Shown here piece by piece: positions 25,901 through 36,400 of a stretch of DNA of 64,000 nucleotides. Location: NCBI RefSeq assembly GCF_038452275.1, contig NZ_CP141643.1:1054001-1118000 (forward strand), in the 5' to 3' direction. Origin of the DNA: Corynebacterium sp. BD556. GTDB lineage: Bacteria > Actinomycetota > Actinomycetes > Mycobacteriales > Mycobacteriaceae. The notes beneath the pieces were generated by a model. That model saw nothing but the letters and a program-made list of their open reading frames with translations. It was not told where the DNA came from and did not search any database. Positions within the stretch are counted from its first letter, which is position 1, and each line of letters begins with the position of its first letter. The position numbers and the translations under genes are program-made.

Positions 25901-26857
25901 GTGACTGTGCAGCCCTCAACATCCTTCCGCCTCGCCGCCGTCTTTGCCGCGGCACTGACCACCGCCGCCCTGACGGCCTGTGCCCAACAGCCCGATCCGC
26001 TCGACGGCATTCCCGCTTTCGCCATCGACCAAGCGAATGTCCGCGTTGTCGAGGTAGGCAACAATCCGCGGCTGCTCACCGCTTCGGCAGACCACACCAA
26101 CGAAGCGCCCTGGGACACAACCGTCGTTGTCTCCCGCGGCATCACCCAAGAGGTTGCCACCACCAACGAAGTCGACCTCACAGCTCCCGCCGAAGGTGAG
26201 GTTGCCTCGACTACGCTGCCGCTGACAATCCGCACTGGGCACGCCCCCGAGCCTGGCCCAGGAGAGGACACCGCCGAGCGCCGCATCGACTTCGAGGTGG
26301 GCACAGCAACTCACTCGGCGCCAGAACTCAACAGCGACGTGGCCACCGCCGCGGGTTTTCTCATGTCGTGGCGCACGTTGCTCAACGGCGCGGTGGGTAC
26401 CTTAAAGCTCATGGCCCCGGAGGGCTCAAACACCGAGGGCCGCGAAGCTGTGGAATCTGCGCTGCTTGCGCTGACCTCCGCCAACGTCATTTTTCCCGCG
26501 GAACCGGTGGGCGTGGGCGGATCCTGGACCGTAGACAGCCGCGTCACAGGCGCCGCGGCCATGTTGCGCACCACCACCTACACGGTGGAGCGCCTCGAGG
26601 GTGACACGGTAGCGCTGAAGGTGGACATCCAGCAGCGCCCGACTCAGCGCAGCATCTCACTCGACGGCACCGAGGGCGGCGATAGCCTTGAGGTGGCAGG
26701 TTCCTCCACCTTTTCCGAAGGTGAGATCACAGTCGATTTAAGCAGGCCGGTTCCGGTGGGCGGCGGGTTTCAGGCGACGACCCGGGTGCTCTACACAGGC
26801 CCGGGTGACAACAAGATCGTCCAGGACATCACCACGGCGATCAACTACGGGGGCTAA
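25901..26857 (+). CDS. Secreted lipoprotein of unknown function
   Basis: A 318-residue precursor with a lipobox LTAC; the lipidated Cys is residue 27. The mature part is mostly beta-strand with an acidic character; GGSWTVDSRVTG and the C-terminal VPVGGGFQATTRVLYTGPG give the impression of repeated beta domains. No family was recognised. It is divergent from lspA with back-to-back promoters and lies 9 bp before the ABC-F gene on the same strand. Confidence 0.7.
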   Translation: MTVQPSTSFRLAAVFAAALTTAALTACAQQPDPLDGIPAFAIDQANVRVVEVGNNPRLLTASADHTNEAPWDTTVVVSRGITQEVATTNEVDLTAPAEGEVASTTLPLTIRTGHAPEPGPGEDTAERRIDFEVGTATHSAPELNSDVATAAGFLMSWRTLLNGAVGTLKLMAPEGSNTEGREAVESALLALTSANVIFPAEPVGVGGSWTVDSRVTGAAAMLRTTTYTVERLEGDTVALKVDIQQRPTQRSISLDGTEGGDSLEVAGSSTFSEGEITVDLSRPVPVGGGFQATTRVLYTGPGDNKIVQDITTAINYGG

Positions 26858-26866
26858 GCTTTCCCC

Positions 26867-28555
26867 ATGGTTGCTCCCCTCCACATTGGCCTTGACGGGG
26901 TGTCGTTTTCCTACCCCGGCGGCCGTCGCGTGCTCACTGATATTTCCTTCGCGGTGCCAAGCGAATCCGTCACCGGCTTAATTGGTGAAAATGGGGCGGG
27001 AAAATCAACGCTTCTGGGCCTGATCTCCGGGGAGCTTGAGCCGGATGTCGGCCGGATTATCACCCCGCCGGTGACAGGCTTTATCGCCCAGGAAACTTCC
27101 CTGCCTTTTTCAGATCCGGCCGCCGCACTGATCGACCAGGCGGTCGAGGAACTGCGCCAGGTGGAGCGTGACATTGAAGAAATTTCTTTCAAACTCGCAG
27201 ATGAGCCCACGCTTGCCGACGCTTTCGATCGCGCCCTGGCGCGCGCCGAAAACTCCGGCGTGTGGGAGCTCGACGCCCGCATCGCCACTGTTTTAGCTGG
27301 TTTGGGCCTGGCGAATGTGGATCTGGCTACCCCCTTGGGAGAGATGTCCGGCGGGCAGCGCCGCCGTTTTGCCCTGGCGACCCTGCTGCTTCGACCAGTT
27401 GACGCCATGGTGCTCGACGAGCCGACGAATCATCTCGACGACGAAGCCGTGGACTTCTTGGTCGGGGAGCTGGAGGCCTTCCGCGGGCCGGTCCTAGCCG
27501 CCAGCCACGACCGTTACTTCCTCGACGCTATCTGTGATGGGTTGGTTGACCTAGATCCCGCGCTCGGCCCGGAGGGAGGCTTCGGCGAGGACACCCGCCA
27601 AGGCGCGCGTTTTACAGGCACTTTCAGCGACTACCTCAAAGCCCGTGAGGAGCGGCGGCTCCGCTGGGAGGCCGACTACGCCGCCCAGGAGCACGAGAGG
27701 TTGCGTTTGGAAAAGGCCACGCAGACCGACGCCGAGGAGGTCTTCCATTCGCAGGAGAGCAAAACTGAGACGCGCAAGGCTGCAAAGTTCTACGCTGACC
27801 GCGCCGCCAAAACAGTGGGCAACCGGCGCCGCTCAGCGAAAAACCGACTCGAAGCACTCGAGCGAGGCGAGATCCCTGCGCCACCTAAGCGCCTGGCGTT
27901 CCATGGCCTGCCGCAGCACAGCGCGAGCAGCCTGGGTGTGCCGGCGGTGGTGGCAAAACAGCTCAGCGTTGAGCAACGTCTGGCGCCTCTTGATCTCAAA
28001 CTGCAGCCCGGCCAACAATTGTTGGTCGAAGGCCCGAACGGCTCTGGCAAATCGACGCTTTTGAAGATTTTGGACGGCGAGCTGACCACCTTCGACGGCG
28101 AGCTGGTTATGCCGGAGGAGATGACGGTGGCGCGCCTGGAGCAGGACGACCAGTGGGCCGATTTAGGTCTTTCGGCCGCCGAGATCTTCGCCAACCGTAC
28201 TCCTGAGGGTGTTCCCGACCTGGTCGAGCTGGGCCTGTTGTCTGCGGAGCAGGCAGCGCAACCGTTGGCGGATCTTTCCCTCGGCCAGCGTCGTAGGGTG
28301 TCTTTGGGCATCATTTTGGCTTCACCGCCGGATCTTTTGCTTCTCGACGAACCCACGAACCATCTCTCCCTCGTCCTCGCCGAGGAACTGGAGGAGGCAC
28401 TGCTAGGTTTCGCGGGCACGGTGATCATCACCAGCCACGACCGTTGGGTGCGCCGTCAGTGGCGCGAACGCATCCGCCAAAAAGACAGCCGCGCCAGGAT
28501 CCTGACTCTGACTCTGTCCACGTTGTGGACCGATGAGGTCTGGCGCGACGAATAA
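26867..28555 (+). CDS. ABC-F family ATPase
   Basis: A 562-residue protein with two ABC domains and no membrane segments. Walker A motifs are GENGAGKST and GPNGSGKST, signatures MSGGQRRRFAL and LSLGQRRRV, Walker B VLDEPTNHL and LLDEPTNH. ABC-F proteins bind the ribosomal E site; members act in translation regulation or antibiotic resistance by ribosome protection. The inter-domain linker (about 245-340) is charged and coiled-coil, the part that reaches the peptidyl-transferase centre in this family. The exact subgroup is not assigned. Confidence 0.93.
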   Translation: MVAPLHIGLDGVSFSYPGGRRVLTDISFAVPSESVTGLIGENGAGKSTLLGLISGELEPDVGRIITPPVTGFIAQETSLPFSDPAAALIDQAVEELRQVERDIEEISFKLADEPTLADAFDRALARAENSGVWELDARIATVLAGLGLANVDLATPLGEMSGGQRRRFALATLLLRPVDAMVLDEPTNHLDDEAVDFLVGELEAFRGPVLAASHDRYFLDAICDGLVDLDPALGPEGGFGEDTRQGARFTGTFSDYLKAREERRLRWEADYAAQEHERLRLEKATQTDAEEVFHSQESKTETRKAAKFYADRAAKTVGNRRRSAKNRLEALERGEIPAPPKRLAFHGLPQHSASSLGVPAVVAKQLSVEQRLAPLDLKLQPGQQLLVEGPNGSGKSTLLKILDGELTTFDGELVMPEEMTVARLEQDDQWADLGLSAAEIFANRTPEGVPDLVELGLLSAEQAAQPLADLSLGQRRRVSLGIILASPPDLLLLDEPTNHLSLVLAEELEEALLGFAGTVIITSHDRWVRRQWRERIRQKDSRARILTLTLSTLWTDEVWRDE

Positions 28556-28572
28556 AGCCTTTCATCGGCGGT

Positions 28573-29181
28573 TTAGAGTGCCGGTGCGGGGGCACCTTCA
28601 ACAGGCCCGCCCTGGGCGGGTGCGGGTGCGGGTGCGGGCGCGGGCGCTTCGCCGGCGGGCACCTGAGTGCGGCACATCTGCGGGATCTGTTCGGCGGGCA
28701 GGGTGTTGGTTACCAGGGTGCAGGCCCAAGATTGGGACAGCTTCCAGTTGCCATTTTCGTACATGAACTCGACGTTTTCGGCGAGTTGAGCCTGGGCGTC
28801 CGGGGCGGTGAAGTTCACCGTGGCCAGGGCAGTATTTGGTGAGTAGCCGGGCAAAACGGGGTCGACGACCTGGAAGTTCGCGCCGGATTCCTGCTGGGAT
28901 CGCGCCATGACGTCGAAAAGCTCAGGCGCAGTGTCGCCTCCTTGGACGGTGTTGACGCGTTCTTCAATTGGCAGGTTCGGGTCGGTTGCGCGGATGAGCA
29001 CGGCGTTGAGCTCCTCGGCCGTGGGCAGCTCCGCTACCGGGGCCTGGGCAGCGTTGCTGGAGGCGTCCGGGGAGGCGGATGTGGACGAGCTTGCACCGCC
29101 CTCGTTGTCGTTGGAGCATGCGGCCAAGCTCAACGCGGCGCCGAAAGCGGCGATCGTTGCGGTGGTTTTTGTCGCGTTCAC
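28573..29181 (-). CDS. Lipoprotein with Mtb12/CFP2-like domain
   Basis: A 202-residue precursor with lipobox LAAC (Cys near residue 22). After a Ser/Ala-rich linker, residues about 50-170 match the pattern of mycobacterial low-molecular-weight antigen Mtb12: LPTAEELNAVL...DPNLPIEERVNTVQGG and later VEFMYENGNWKLSQSWAC. The tail is a Pro-Ala repeat. The GTG start has AAGGAG 6 nt upstream; the longer open frame is not used. It converges on the ABC-F gene (17-bp gap). The function of the Mtb12 fold is unknown. Confidence 0.8.
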   Translation of the reverse strand: MNATKTTATIAAFGAALSLAACSNDNEGGASSSTSASPDASSNAAQAPVAELPTAEELNAVLIRATDPNLPIEERVNTVQGGDTAPELFDVMARSQQESGANFQVVDPVLPGYSPNTALATVNFTAPDAQAQLAENVEFMYENGNWKLSQSWACTLVTNTLPAEQIPQMCRTQVPAGEAPAPAPAPAPAQGGPVEGAPAPAL

Positions 29182-29319
29182 GTTTTTCTCCTTGGATCTC
29201 CTTGAGGCGCCACCCCACCGCGGTTTCGCACATGGATTCTGCGGCTGGGCGGCGGCTAACCCGACTAAGGTTACCGGGGAGTCCACTTAATCCTCAATTA
29301 ACACTTTGGAAAGACAGCG

Positions 29320-30243
29320 TTGTCCACCACATTTGTACTTGTCATCTCCACTGGCGGCACGATCGCCTCGACGACCGACCCCGCCACTGGCTCGCTGGTT
29401 CCGCGGCTTTCGGCGGAGGAGTTGGTGCGCGACTGTGGAACCACCGAGGAGGTTCGCGTTTTCGATGCGTTGAGCCTAGATTCTTCGTCGGTTCGGCTTG
29501 CAGACATCGACACGTTGATTGATTTATCGCGCAAGGCGCTTGCCGACGCCCGCATTTGCGGCATCGTCATCACCCACGGTACCGATTCAATGGCGGAGAC
29601 GGCCTTGGCTCTCGACTTGGTCCACGACGATGCACGCCCGATCGTGCTCACCGGCGCCCAATACCCCGCCGACCACCCACAGGCCGACGGGCCGAAGAAC
29701 TTACACCGGGCGATTTCCCTAGCTGCGGATCCGCTGTCCCGTGGCCGCGGTGTGATGGTCAATTTCGGCGGCGACACTCATGCGGCGCGTGGTCTGCTCA
29801 AAAAGGACACCCAAAATCTTCGTGCTTTCGAGTTGAGTGCCCCCATGACCCTGCCGCGCCCCCGGCCGGTGGCCCCCGCGCCGCTGGCCCAGTTCAACGT
29901 ACCCATTTTGCGTGCCTGGCCCGGCGCGGATGGCGCGTTGGTGGACTATGTCATCTCCACTCGCCCTGACGGCATCGTCATAGAGGCGCTGGGGTCCGGT
30001 AATGTCTCTGCGGAGATGGGGCAAGCACTTGCCCGCGCGCTATCTGCCAAGATCCCGGTGGTCGTGTCCACCTCAGTCGCTTTCGGCGAGGTGCAGTTAG
30101 CCTACGGCGGAGCTGGTGGCGGCGCCAGCTTGGGCGAGCTCGGTGCGTTATCTGCTGGTTGGTTGCGCGCCGGCCAAGCCCGCATCGCTTTGGTTACGGC
30201 GCTGGCGACGGGAACTGAGCCTTCAGTCCTGCTCGGTTTCTAG
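29320..30243 (+). CDS. ansA: L-asparaginase
   Basis: A 307-residue type I/II asparaginase hydrolysing asparagine to aspartate and ammonia. The first catalytic Thr is in VISTGGTIAST and the second motif is THGTDSMAETA. It has no signal peptide, so it is cytosolic. The TTG start is preceded by a weak purine-rich GGAAAG. The last 21 bp overlap the convergent dinB 3' end. Confidence 0.93.
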   Translation: MSTTFVLVISTGGTIASTTDPATGSLVPRLSAEELVRDCGTTEEVRVFDALSLDSSSVRLADIDTLIDLSRKALADARICGIVITHGTDSMAETALALDLVHDDARPIVLTGAQYPADHPQADGPKNLHRAISLAADPLSRGRGVMVNFGGDTHAARGLLKKDTQNLRAFELSAPMTLPRPRPVAPAPLAQFNVPILRAWPGADGALVDYVISTRPDGIVIEALGSGNVSAEMGQALARALSAKIPVVVSTSVAFGEVQLAYGGAGGGASLGELGALSAGWLRAGQARIALVTALATGTEPSVLLGF

Positions 30244-31611
30244 CCAATCTTCCCACGCCAGGGAAGCCACTGGGTCGGCGGTGGAGAGGTCTGGGTCGTC
30301 GGCGCGGAGGTTGACTATCCTGCCCGGTCCCGTTGCCCGTGTTTCAAAGCGCACAGTCACTCTCCCTAAACCTGAGCCTTGCACCCACCCGTGGCCGTAC
30401 TTGGGGTGGTGGACATCTTGCGTGGCGCGCCAGGCGCCACGCAGCGGCCCGGGTGTGTGGTCTTTTACCACATGCATGTGCGGTTTATGGTCGCTGACCC
30501 CGTTGTCGTAGTCGAGTTCGCGGGGGGCACGCACCTGGATTTTGTGGTCCAGCTCGGGAAACAAAACGTCCTGGAGCGCGTTTTCCAGCCCGGAGTAGGA
30601 CACTCCCACTAAGCGGATGGGGCCGACTTCATCCGGGTAGCGCACTAGGTTCATGGCGGTGGCGAGAAGAGTTGCGGCGCCGTCGGTGGCGTAGGTCAAG
30701 GTGGCGGAGCGCGACTCGATACGGAAATCTGCCATTCGCAACTTCACGCTCACTGTCCGCGCGCCGCGCCCGTCTTTGAGCAGGCGGCGATGAGCTTCGG
30801 CGGCGGCGCGTTTGAGTGCTTCGTCTACCTCCGCTGAGGTCTGCAAATCGCGTGGGTAGGTGTGTTCCGCGGAGATTTGTTTGGCTACGGCTCGTGGCGC
30901 TACGGGTCTTTCGTCAACGCCGCGTGCCAGGGTCCACAGTTGTTTGCCTACGACTCCCCCAAGCGCAATCTCCACCTCTTTTTCACTCAGCGCCGCGAGG
31001 TCTCCAATGGTGTCCACTCCCGCCGTGGCCAGCTTTGCTTGGGTGACAGGGCCCGCACCCCACAGCTCGCCGACTGGCAGCGGGTGAAGGATCTGCGTTT
31101 GGTGCGCATGCGGGATTACAAAGACCCCATCGGGTTTGGCCAAACCGGAGCCGATCTTCGCGTACTGTTTGCCGCTGCCAGCACCGATGGAGCTGGGCAG
31201 GCCCGTTTCCTCCCGGATGGCCTCACGCAGCTCGTTGGCCCAGTCGCACACGGCTGCGGGGGTGGCGTCGATAAGCTCCGCGGGTTCCAAGAAAGCCTCG
31301 TCGATGGAGAGCTGCTCGACTACTTCCACATGCCGCCCGATGATTTCAAATACCCGGCGCGATGCGGTGGTGTAGACGGCGCGGCGCGGCTCGACGAGCA
31401 CCGCCTTGGGCCCCACCAGTCGCGCAGCGCGGTGCGTGGGCATGGCGGAGCGCGCCCCGTACTTGCGTGCTTCGTAGCTCGCGCCGGCGACCACTCCTCT
31501 GCCGGTGACCCCCGCCACTAAAACGGGTCGGCCTTTAAGTGTGGGCCGGGTGAGCTGCTCGCAGGAGGCGTAAAACGCGTCCATGTCGATGTGCAACACC
31601 CAGCGAGTCAT
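30223..31611 (-). CDS. dinB: DNA polymerase IV DinB (Y family)
   Basis: A 462-residue translesion polymerase. The catalytic acidic residues lie in LHIDMDAFYASCEQ and SIDEAFLEP, followed by the thumb helix-hairpin-helix and little-finger domain (about 240-350). The C-terminal 100 residues extend beyond the minimal family and contain HKPHMHV..., an extension common in corynebacterial DinB. No LexA box was seen in front of it. A GATACT hexamer 8 nt before the ATG suggests leaderless transcription. Confidence 0.95.
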   Translation of the reverse strand: MTRWVLHIDMDAFYASCEQLTRPTLKGRPVLVAGVTGRGVVAGASYEARKYGARSAMPTHRAARLVGPKAVLVEPRRAVYTTASRRVFEIIGRHVEVVEQLSIDEAFLEPAELIDATPAAVCDWANELREAIREETGLPSSIGAGSGKQYAKIGSGLAKPDGVFVIPHAHQTQILHPLPVGELWGAGPVTQAKLATAGVDTIGDLAALSEKEVEIALGGVVGKQLWTLARGVDERPVAPRAVAKQISAEHTYPRDLQTSAEVDEALKRAAAEAHRRLLKDGRGARTVSVKLRMADFRIESRSATLTYATDGAATLLATAMNLVRYPDEVGPIRLVGVSYSGLENALQDVLFPELDHKIQVRAPRELDYDNGVSDHKPHMHVVKDHTPGPLRGAWRATQDVHHPKYGHGWVQGSGLGRVTVRFETRATGPGRIVNLRADDPDLSTADPVASLAWEDWLETEQD

Positions 31612-31619
31612 GAGCCCAG

Positions 31620-31625
31620 AGTATC
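31620..31625 (-). promoter_or_regulatory. Candidate -10 box (GATACT) of dinB
   Basis: GATACT on the minus strand lies 8 nt before the dinB ATG and matches three of four TAnAnT positions. Confidence 0.3.
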
Positions 31626-31628
31626 GCG

Positions 31629-31742
31629 CTAAGTCACGTCCTCATAAGGCAGCGCACCCTCACTAGTAAGACGCAGGCCGGGCCTAGACGCGGCCAAAGC
31701 CGCGGCGCTTTGGCGGGCAACGCCGTCGCCTGCTATGAGCAC
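31629..31742 (-). pseudogene. Possible C-terminal gene fragment
   Basis: A minus-strand frame of about 37 codons from GTG 31742 (open back to a stop near 31758) reads like coding sequence, with VLIAGDGVARQSAAALAA then RLTSEGALPYEDV. It has no ribosome-binding site, is preceded by A/T-rich sequence with stops and ends just before the dinB promoter. It looks like the surviving C-terminus of a lost gene. The family is not recognised. Confidence 0.3.
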
Positions 31743-32226
31743 TTTCCCCGCGCTTTTTTAAAGCATTATCGTTTTTTCTTGGGCGCGGATGCCCTCAAGA
31801 AATCGCTGTTTAAGTGCGAGCGAGAACCGAGCATGCATGAGCTTAAGGTGGGGCGTTAGCGCAGCGTGCTCGCAATTTACACACGCCAAAAAGCTCAGGA
31901 AGTACACCTGCGCACACGATAGATTGCCCTGTTTCAGCGTCGAAATCTGGCGCGCCCGATCTAAGCGGCAACTTCCGTGTCACGCCGTGATTCTTCGGGG
32001 TAGAAAGCACCGCTACCACTGGCGTGGCCAAAACTGTGTGGGGGAAAAAGGGCAGCAGCCAGGGAGGTTAGATTTTGAAACACGCAGGCGCCTCGCGCGG
32101 GCCCCCGTTTTGAAATTTTCCGGAAGGGGTTTTTATCGAACTTATCTTTGTTGAGTCCACTGTCGCCGGTTGTGCTGCTTCGCTTCTCACCAGCTCATTG
32201 GATTGCGCGACGCTGGGGTGGGAGTT
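31743..32226. other. Degenerate region without a supported gene
   Basis: About 480 bp of comparatively AT-rich sequence with short, interrupted frames on both strands. A minus-strand frame at 31843-32031 (62 codons) and a plus-strand frame at 31789-32154 (121 codons) have no recognisable family and no ribosome-binding site. Together with the flanking gene fragments it looks like decayed DNA. Confidence 0.45.
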
Positions 32227-32456
32227 GCTGTTGTCGCCGGCAGTGGTGACAAAACCACCGACTGCTTTGGCCTGATCTGCCCATGCCTAGATCTGCATGT
32301 CAGCGACAGCGCAACGGATTCGACCTGGCTGATCCGATTAATGGTGAGCCCACCCATCCGCTCTCCCACCGCAGCTCGCGTCAATTTGCGTGCTTTACGC
32401 AGCGAGCGCTTGTTGTTTGCAAGTTCAATAAACAGTTCCTCCCGAATCGACGCCAA
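32227..32456 (-). pseudogene. Frameshifted XRE-family helix-turn-helix regulator (antitoxin-like)
   Basis: The minus-strand frame from TTG 32456 encodes LRKARKLTRAAVGERMGG followed by NRISQVES, the helix-turn-helix of XRE regulators of the HigA type. After about SLT the conserved continuation, a helix before an AVGG turn, appears only in another frame (AWADQAKAVGGFVTTAGDNS, about 32286-32227), which also carries a stop. A frameshift therefore splits the gene. No toxin partner is preserved on either side. Confidence 0.55.
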
Positions 32457-32624
32457 CCTGCGACTTAAACTTGCAGCACCGTTAAGGCTGCGGAGCTAGA
32501 AAACTCGATCCGCGGAAATTATGGGCCACCCAGGCAGTCCAAGTTCCCGGCCGTGCCGCCGGCGGATTTTTGCACTGACATTGGCAAAGCACTCCCTCTG
32601 CGCGAAAAGCACTGAACACGGGAG

Positions 32625-33464
32625 TTAGCGTTTCCACTGCCGCAGCGCCACCGCGGCCACGATGAGCGCGATGCCCACAGCTTCCGCCGCGGTGAGCATC
32701 TGCCCGAGCGCCACAGCCCCGATGAGCGTGGCGGCCAGCGGCAACATCGCCTGCAGCAGCGCGAAGCGCGCTGGGCCCGACATGCGCATAACCACCTGGT
32801 CAAGCGAGTACGGGATCGCGGCGGAAAGCAACCCGAGCCCGAGCCAGAGCACCGCAAGCTCCGCCGGGGCAATCTGTGTGCCCACCACCCCGCGCGGCCA
32901 CAGCGCGACAACCGCCGGGGCGCCAAGCAGGGCCGCCCAACCAAAGCCGACCGCGGTTGCGCTTTTTGGCGCCCCACCTGACGCAATCCTCGACCCGGTG
33001 ACAATATAGCCCGCCCACAACGCGCCCGCCGCCAGCGCCCACACAATGCCCGCACCAGAGCCGGACCAGGTCGCACCCGAAATCACCAGCACGCCCGCGG
33101 CAGCTAAGGCAAGCGCCGCCCAGTCACGCGCCGAGCGCGACCCCAGCGCCGCGATGACCACCGGGCCAAGAAACTCCACCGCTACGGCAGTGCCCAGAGG
33201 AATGGAAGCGATGGCCAGGTAGAAGGCCATATTCATACCGATCGTCATGAGGCCGAACACTGCGGCACCGACCCCTGCGCGGCCGAAAAAATCGCGCGGT
33301 GCCGGCCGACGCAACGCACAAAGCAGCAGCGCGGCAGCACTGATGCGCAACCAGGCAACGAGGGCGGGCGCAAAGGCGTCGAAAAGCCCGACGGCGACGG
33401 CCGCCCCGGCATAAAGGGAGGCGCCGGACAGGGCCATCAGGCCCGCAGGCGCCCAACTACCCAC
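32625..33464 (-). CDS. EamA-family (DMT) exporter
   Basis: A 279-residue membrane protein with ten predicted helices in two EamA repeats of five. It resembles RhtA-like threonine/homoserine exporters, but the substrate cannot be read from sequence. The GTG start lies 4 nt after the ileS stop on the same strand, so it is probably co-transcribed with ileS and under the same T-box-controlled transcript. The ileS pairing is suggestive of amino-acid export but proves nothing. Confidence 0.85.
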   Translation of the reverse strand: MGSWAPAGLMALSGASLYAGAAVAVGLFDAFAPALVAWLRISAAALLLCALRRPAPRDFFGRAGVGAAVFGLMTIGMNMAFYLAIASIPLGTAVAVEFLGPVVIAALGSRSARDWAALALAAAGVLVISGATWSGSGAGIVWALAAGALWAGYIVTGSRIASGGAPKSATAVGFGWAALLGAPAVVALWPRGVVGTQIAPAELAVLWLGLGLLSAAIPYSLDQVVMRMSGPARFALLQAMLPLAATLIGAVALGQMLTAAEAVGIALIVAAVALRQWKR

Positions 33465-33468
33465 CGAC

Positions 33469-36400
33469 TTAGCCGTTCTTCACCACATTCGCACTCACAC
33501 CTTCAAGCACCTTGTGAGCGCCCTCGCCGGCGGTGCGGACCTCAAAGGAGGTGGCCAATGTCTCGCTGGCGATGTGCGCCGCATGCTGTTGGGCCCAGGG
33601 GTGCTTGTCCTCCGGAACGAACAGCACCGCCGCGATACGGTCACTGACCGCGAAGCCCTCATTCTTGCGGGCGTCCTGGATGCCGCGGATCACGTCGGCA
33701 GCCCACCCCTCAGCCTCCAGCTCAGAGGTGACGGTGGTGTCCAACACAACCAAACCATCGGCCCCACCAGCACCTTCGATCCGAGCGGTGGAATCGGGGT
33801 TCTCCGCCACCAGACGCTGCGTGTAGAGCTCCGGGGTCAACACGATATCCCCGTCCACCACCACGTTCTCACCCTCACGGACGTAGTTTCCAGCCTTGAC
33901 GTTTTTGATGGCGCGCTGCACATCGCGGCCCAGCTTCGGGCCCGCGACCTTAGCATTTACCACAACCTCGAAAGTCCCGGCGGAATCGACGTCGTCGGTA
34001 AGCTCGACATCTTTGACGTTGACCTCATCGCGGATCGCAGCGACGAACTCGGCCAAATCTGCGGAGTTCGGCAGCGCCACCGTCAACTTCGGCAAGGGCA
34101 GGCGGTTGCGCAACTTATTGGCCTTGCGCACCGAGCTGGCCGCCGAACACACCGACCGGGTGGCGTCCATAGCGGCGACCAAGCTGTCATCCGCAGGCAA
34201 GTCCGCCGCCTGCGGGAAATCAGCCAAGTGGACTGAACGCCCCCCAGTCAAACCACGCCAGATCACCTCGGAGATATACGGCAAAAGCGGCGCTGTCACA
34301 CGTGTGAGTACCTCAAGCACCGTGTACAAAGTGTTGAAGGCCTCCGGGTGCTTTTCTTGACCTTCCCAGAAACGGTCGCGGGAGCGGCGCACGTACCAAT
34401 TGGTCAGCGTGTCGGCGAACTGGCGGACCTCGTCGCAGGCATCCGCGATACGGGTATCACTTAGTGCCTCACCGACGCTTTCGACCAAGTCGTGGGTTTT
34501 GGCCAAAACGTAGCGATCCAGCACATTGTCCGAATCGGTCGACCACGTGGCTTCCTCAGATGCGTAGAGCTGCAAGAAACTGTAGGCGTTCCAGATCGGC
34601 AACAGTGCTTGTCTCACGCCGTCGCGGATACCCTGCTCCGTAACGACCAGGTTCCCGCCGCGCAGGATCGGCGAGGACATCAAGAACCAGCGCATCGCAT
34701 CAGAGCCGTCGCGGTCGAAAGCTTCAGTGACATCCGGGTAGTTGCCCTTCGACTTCGACATTTTCAGCCCGTCGTTGCCCAGCACGATGCCGTGGGCAAC
34801 AACCTTCTTAAACGCCGGGCGGTCAAACAGCGCAGTAGACAACACGTGCTGAACGTAGAACCAGCCGCGGGACTGGCCGGAGTACTCCACAATGAAGTCC
34901 GCCGGCTGGCGGGTATCGTGCTCCTCGACGTTTTCAAACGGGTAGTGGTACTGGGCGAAAGGCATCGAGCCGGACTCGAACCAGCAATCCAACACGTCCG
35001 GCACCCGCCGCATCATTGACTTACCGGTCGGATCATCCGGGTTCGGACGCACCAACTCATCAATGTGCGGACGGTGCAGCGAGGCCGGACGGGTACCAAA
35101 GTCACGCTCTAGCTCATCAAGGGAACCGTAGACGTCCACGCGGGGGTAGCGCGGATCGTCTGAAACCCAGGCGGGAACCGGCGAACCCCAGTAGCGTGTG
35201 CGCGAGATGTTCCAGTCGCGCGCACCCTCGAGCCACTTGCCGAACTGCCCATCGCGGATATGGGAGGGGATCCACTCAATTTCCTGGTTAAGTTCCACCA
35301 TTCGGTCGCGAAACTCAGTGACCTTGACAAACCAGCCGGGCAACGCCATGTAGATCAGCGGCTCGCCCGAACGCCAAGAGTGCGGGTAGGAGTGAACGAT
35401 GGTCTGATCGCGCACAACACGGTTTTTCGCCTTCAGGTCGCGGATGATGTCGCGGTTTGCATCAAAGACCAACTTGCCCTGGTAGTCCGGCACCAAGGAA
35501 GTGAACTTGCCGTCCGCGTCAACCGGGATAACCAACTCGATGCCGTAGGCTTCGGTGGTGTTCATGTCGTCCTCGCCGAAGGCGGGGGCTTGGTGGACAA
35601 CACCGGTACCGTCCTCGGTGGTGACGTAGTCGGCCAGCAGCACCATAAAGGCATTTTCCTGGTCGGCAAAGTAGTCGAAGACTGGGGTGTATTCCAGCCC
35701 CTCCAACTCTTTGCCCGTAAACGTGGCTACAACCTTCGGCTCGCTGCCTAATTCCTTGGCATAAGCACCCAAAAGGTTCGTCGCAAGGAGGAGCTTTTCG
35801 CCCGCGAAGCCTTCTGCCCCGTCCTCGCTGACCTCGACGAGGGAGTACTCGATATCCGGGCCGACTGCCAGGGCCAGATTTGACGGCAGGGTCCATGGGG
35901 TGGTGGTCCAGGCGATCGCGGCGGCGTCATGCAGCTCGGGGTGGGCCTGCCACGTTGCCGCAGCCGGGAAACCTCCGCGCGCACCGGTAAACGGCAGCGT
36001 CACAGTCACGGTCGGGTCCTGGCGGTCACGGTAGGAATCGTCCAAGCGTGTTTCCTGGTTCGACAGCGGGGTGTGCTCCGCCCAGGAGTAAGGCAACACA
36101 CGGAAACCCTGGTAGATCAGGCCTTTGTCGTAGAGCTCTTTAAACGCCCACATGACGGACTCCATGAAGTCCAAGTCCATGGTTTTATAGCCGTTGTCAA
36201 AATCGACCCAGCGGGCCTGGCGGGTGACGTAGTCCTCCCACTCCCCCGCATACTCCAAAACGGACTGCGCGCAAAACTCGTTGAACTTATCCAGGCCCAT
36301 GGCCTCGATCTCGCCCTTGTCTTTAATGCCAAGCTGCTTTTCCGCCTCCAGCTCGGCGGGCAGGCCGTGGCAATCCCACCCAAACACACGCGGCACGTGG

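Noticed and set aside
30223..31640. LexA box upstream of dinB
   Set aside because: No TCGAAC-N4-GTTCGA-like sequence in the 60 bp before dinB; only a -10-like hexamer was found.
31789..32154. 121-codon plus-strand frame in the degenerate region
   Set aside because: No family, no ribosome-binding site, unusual composition, and it lies among remnants of other genes.
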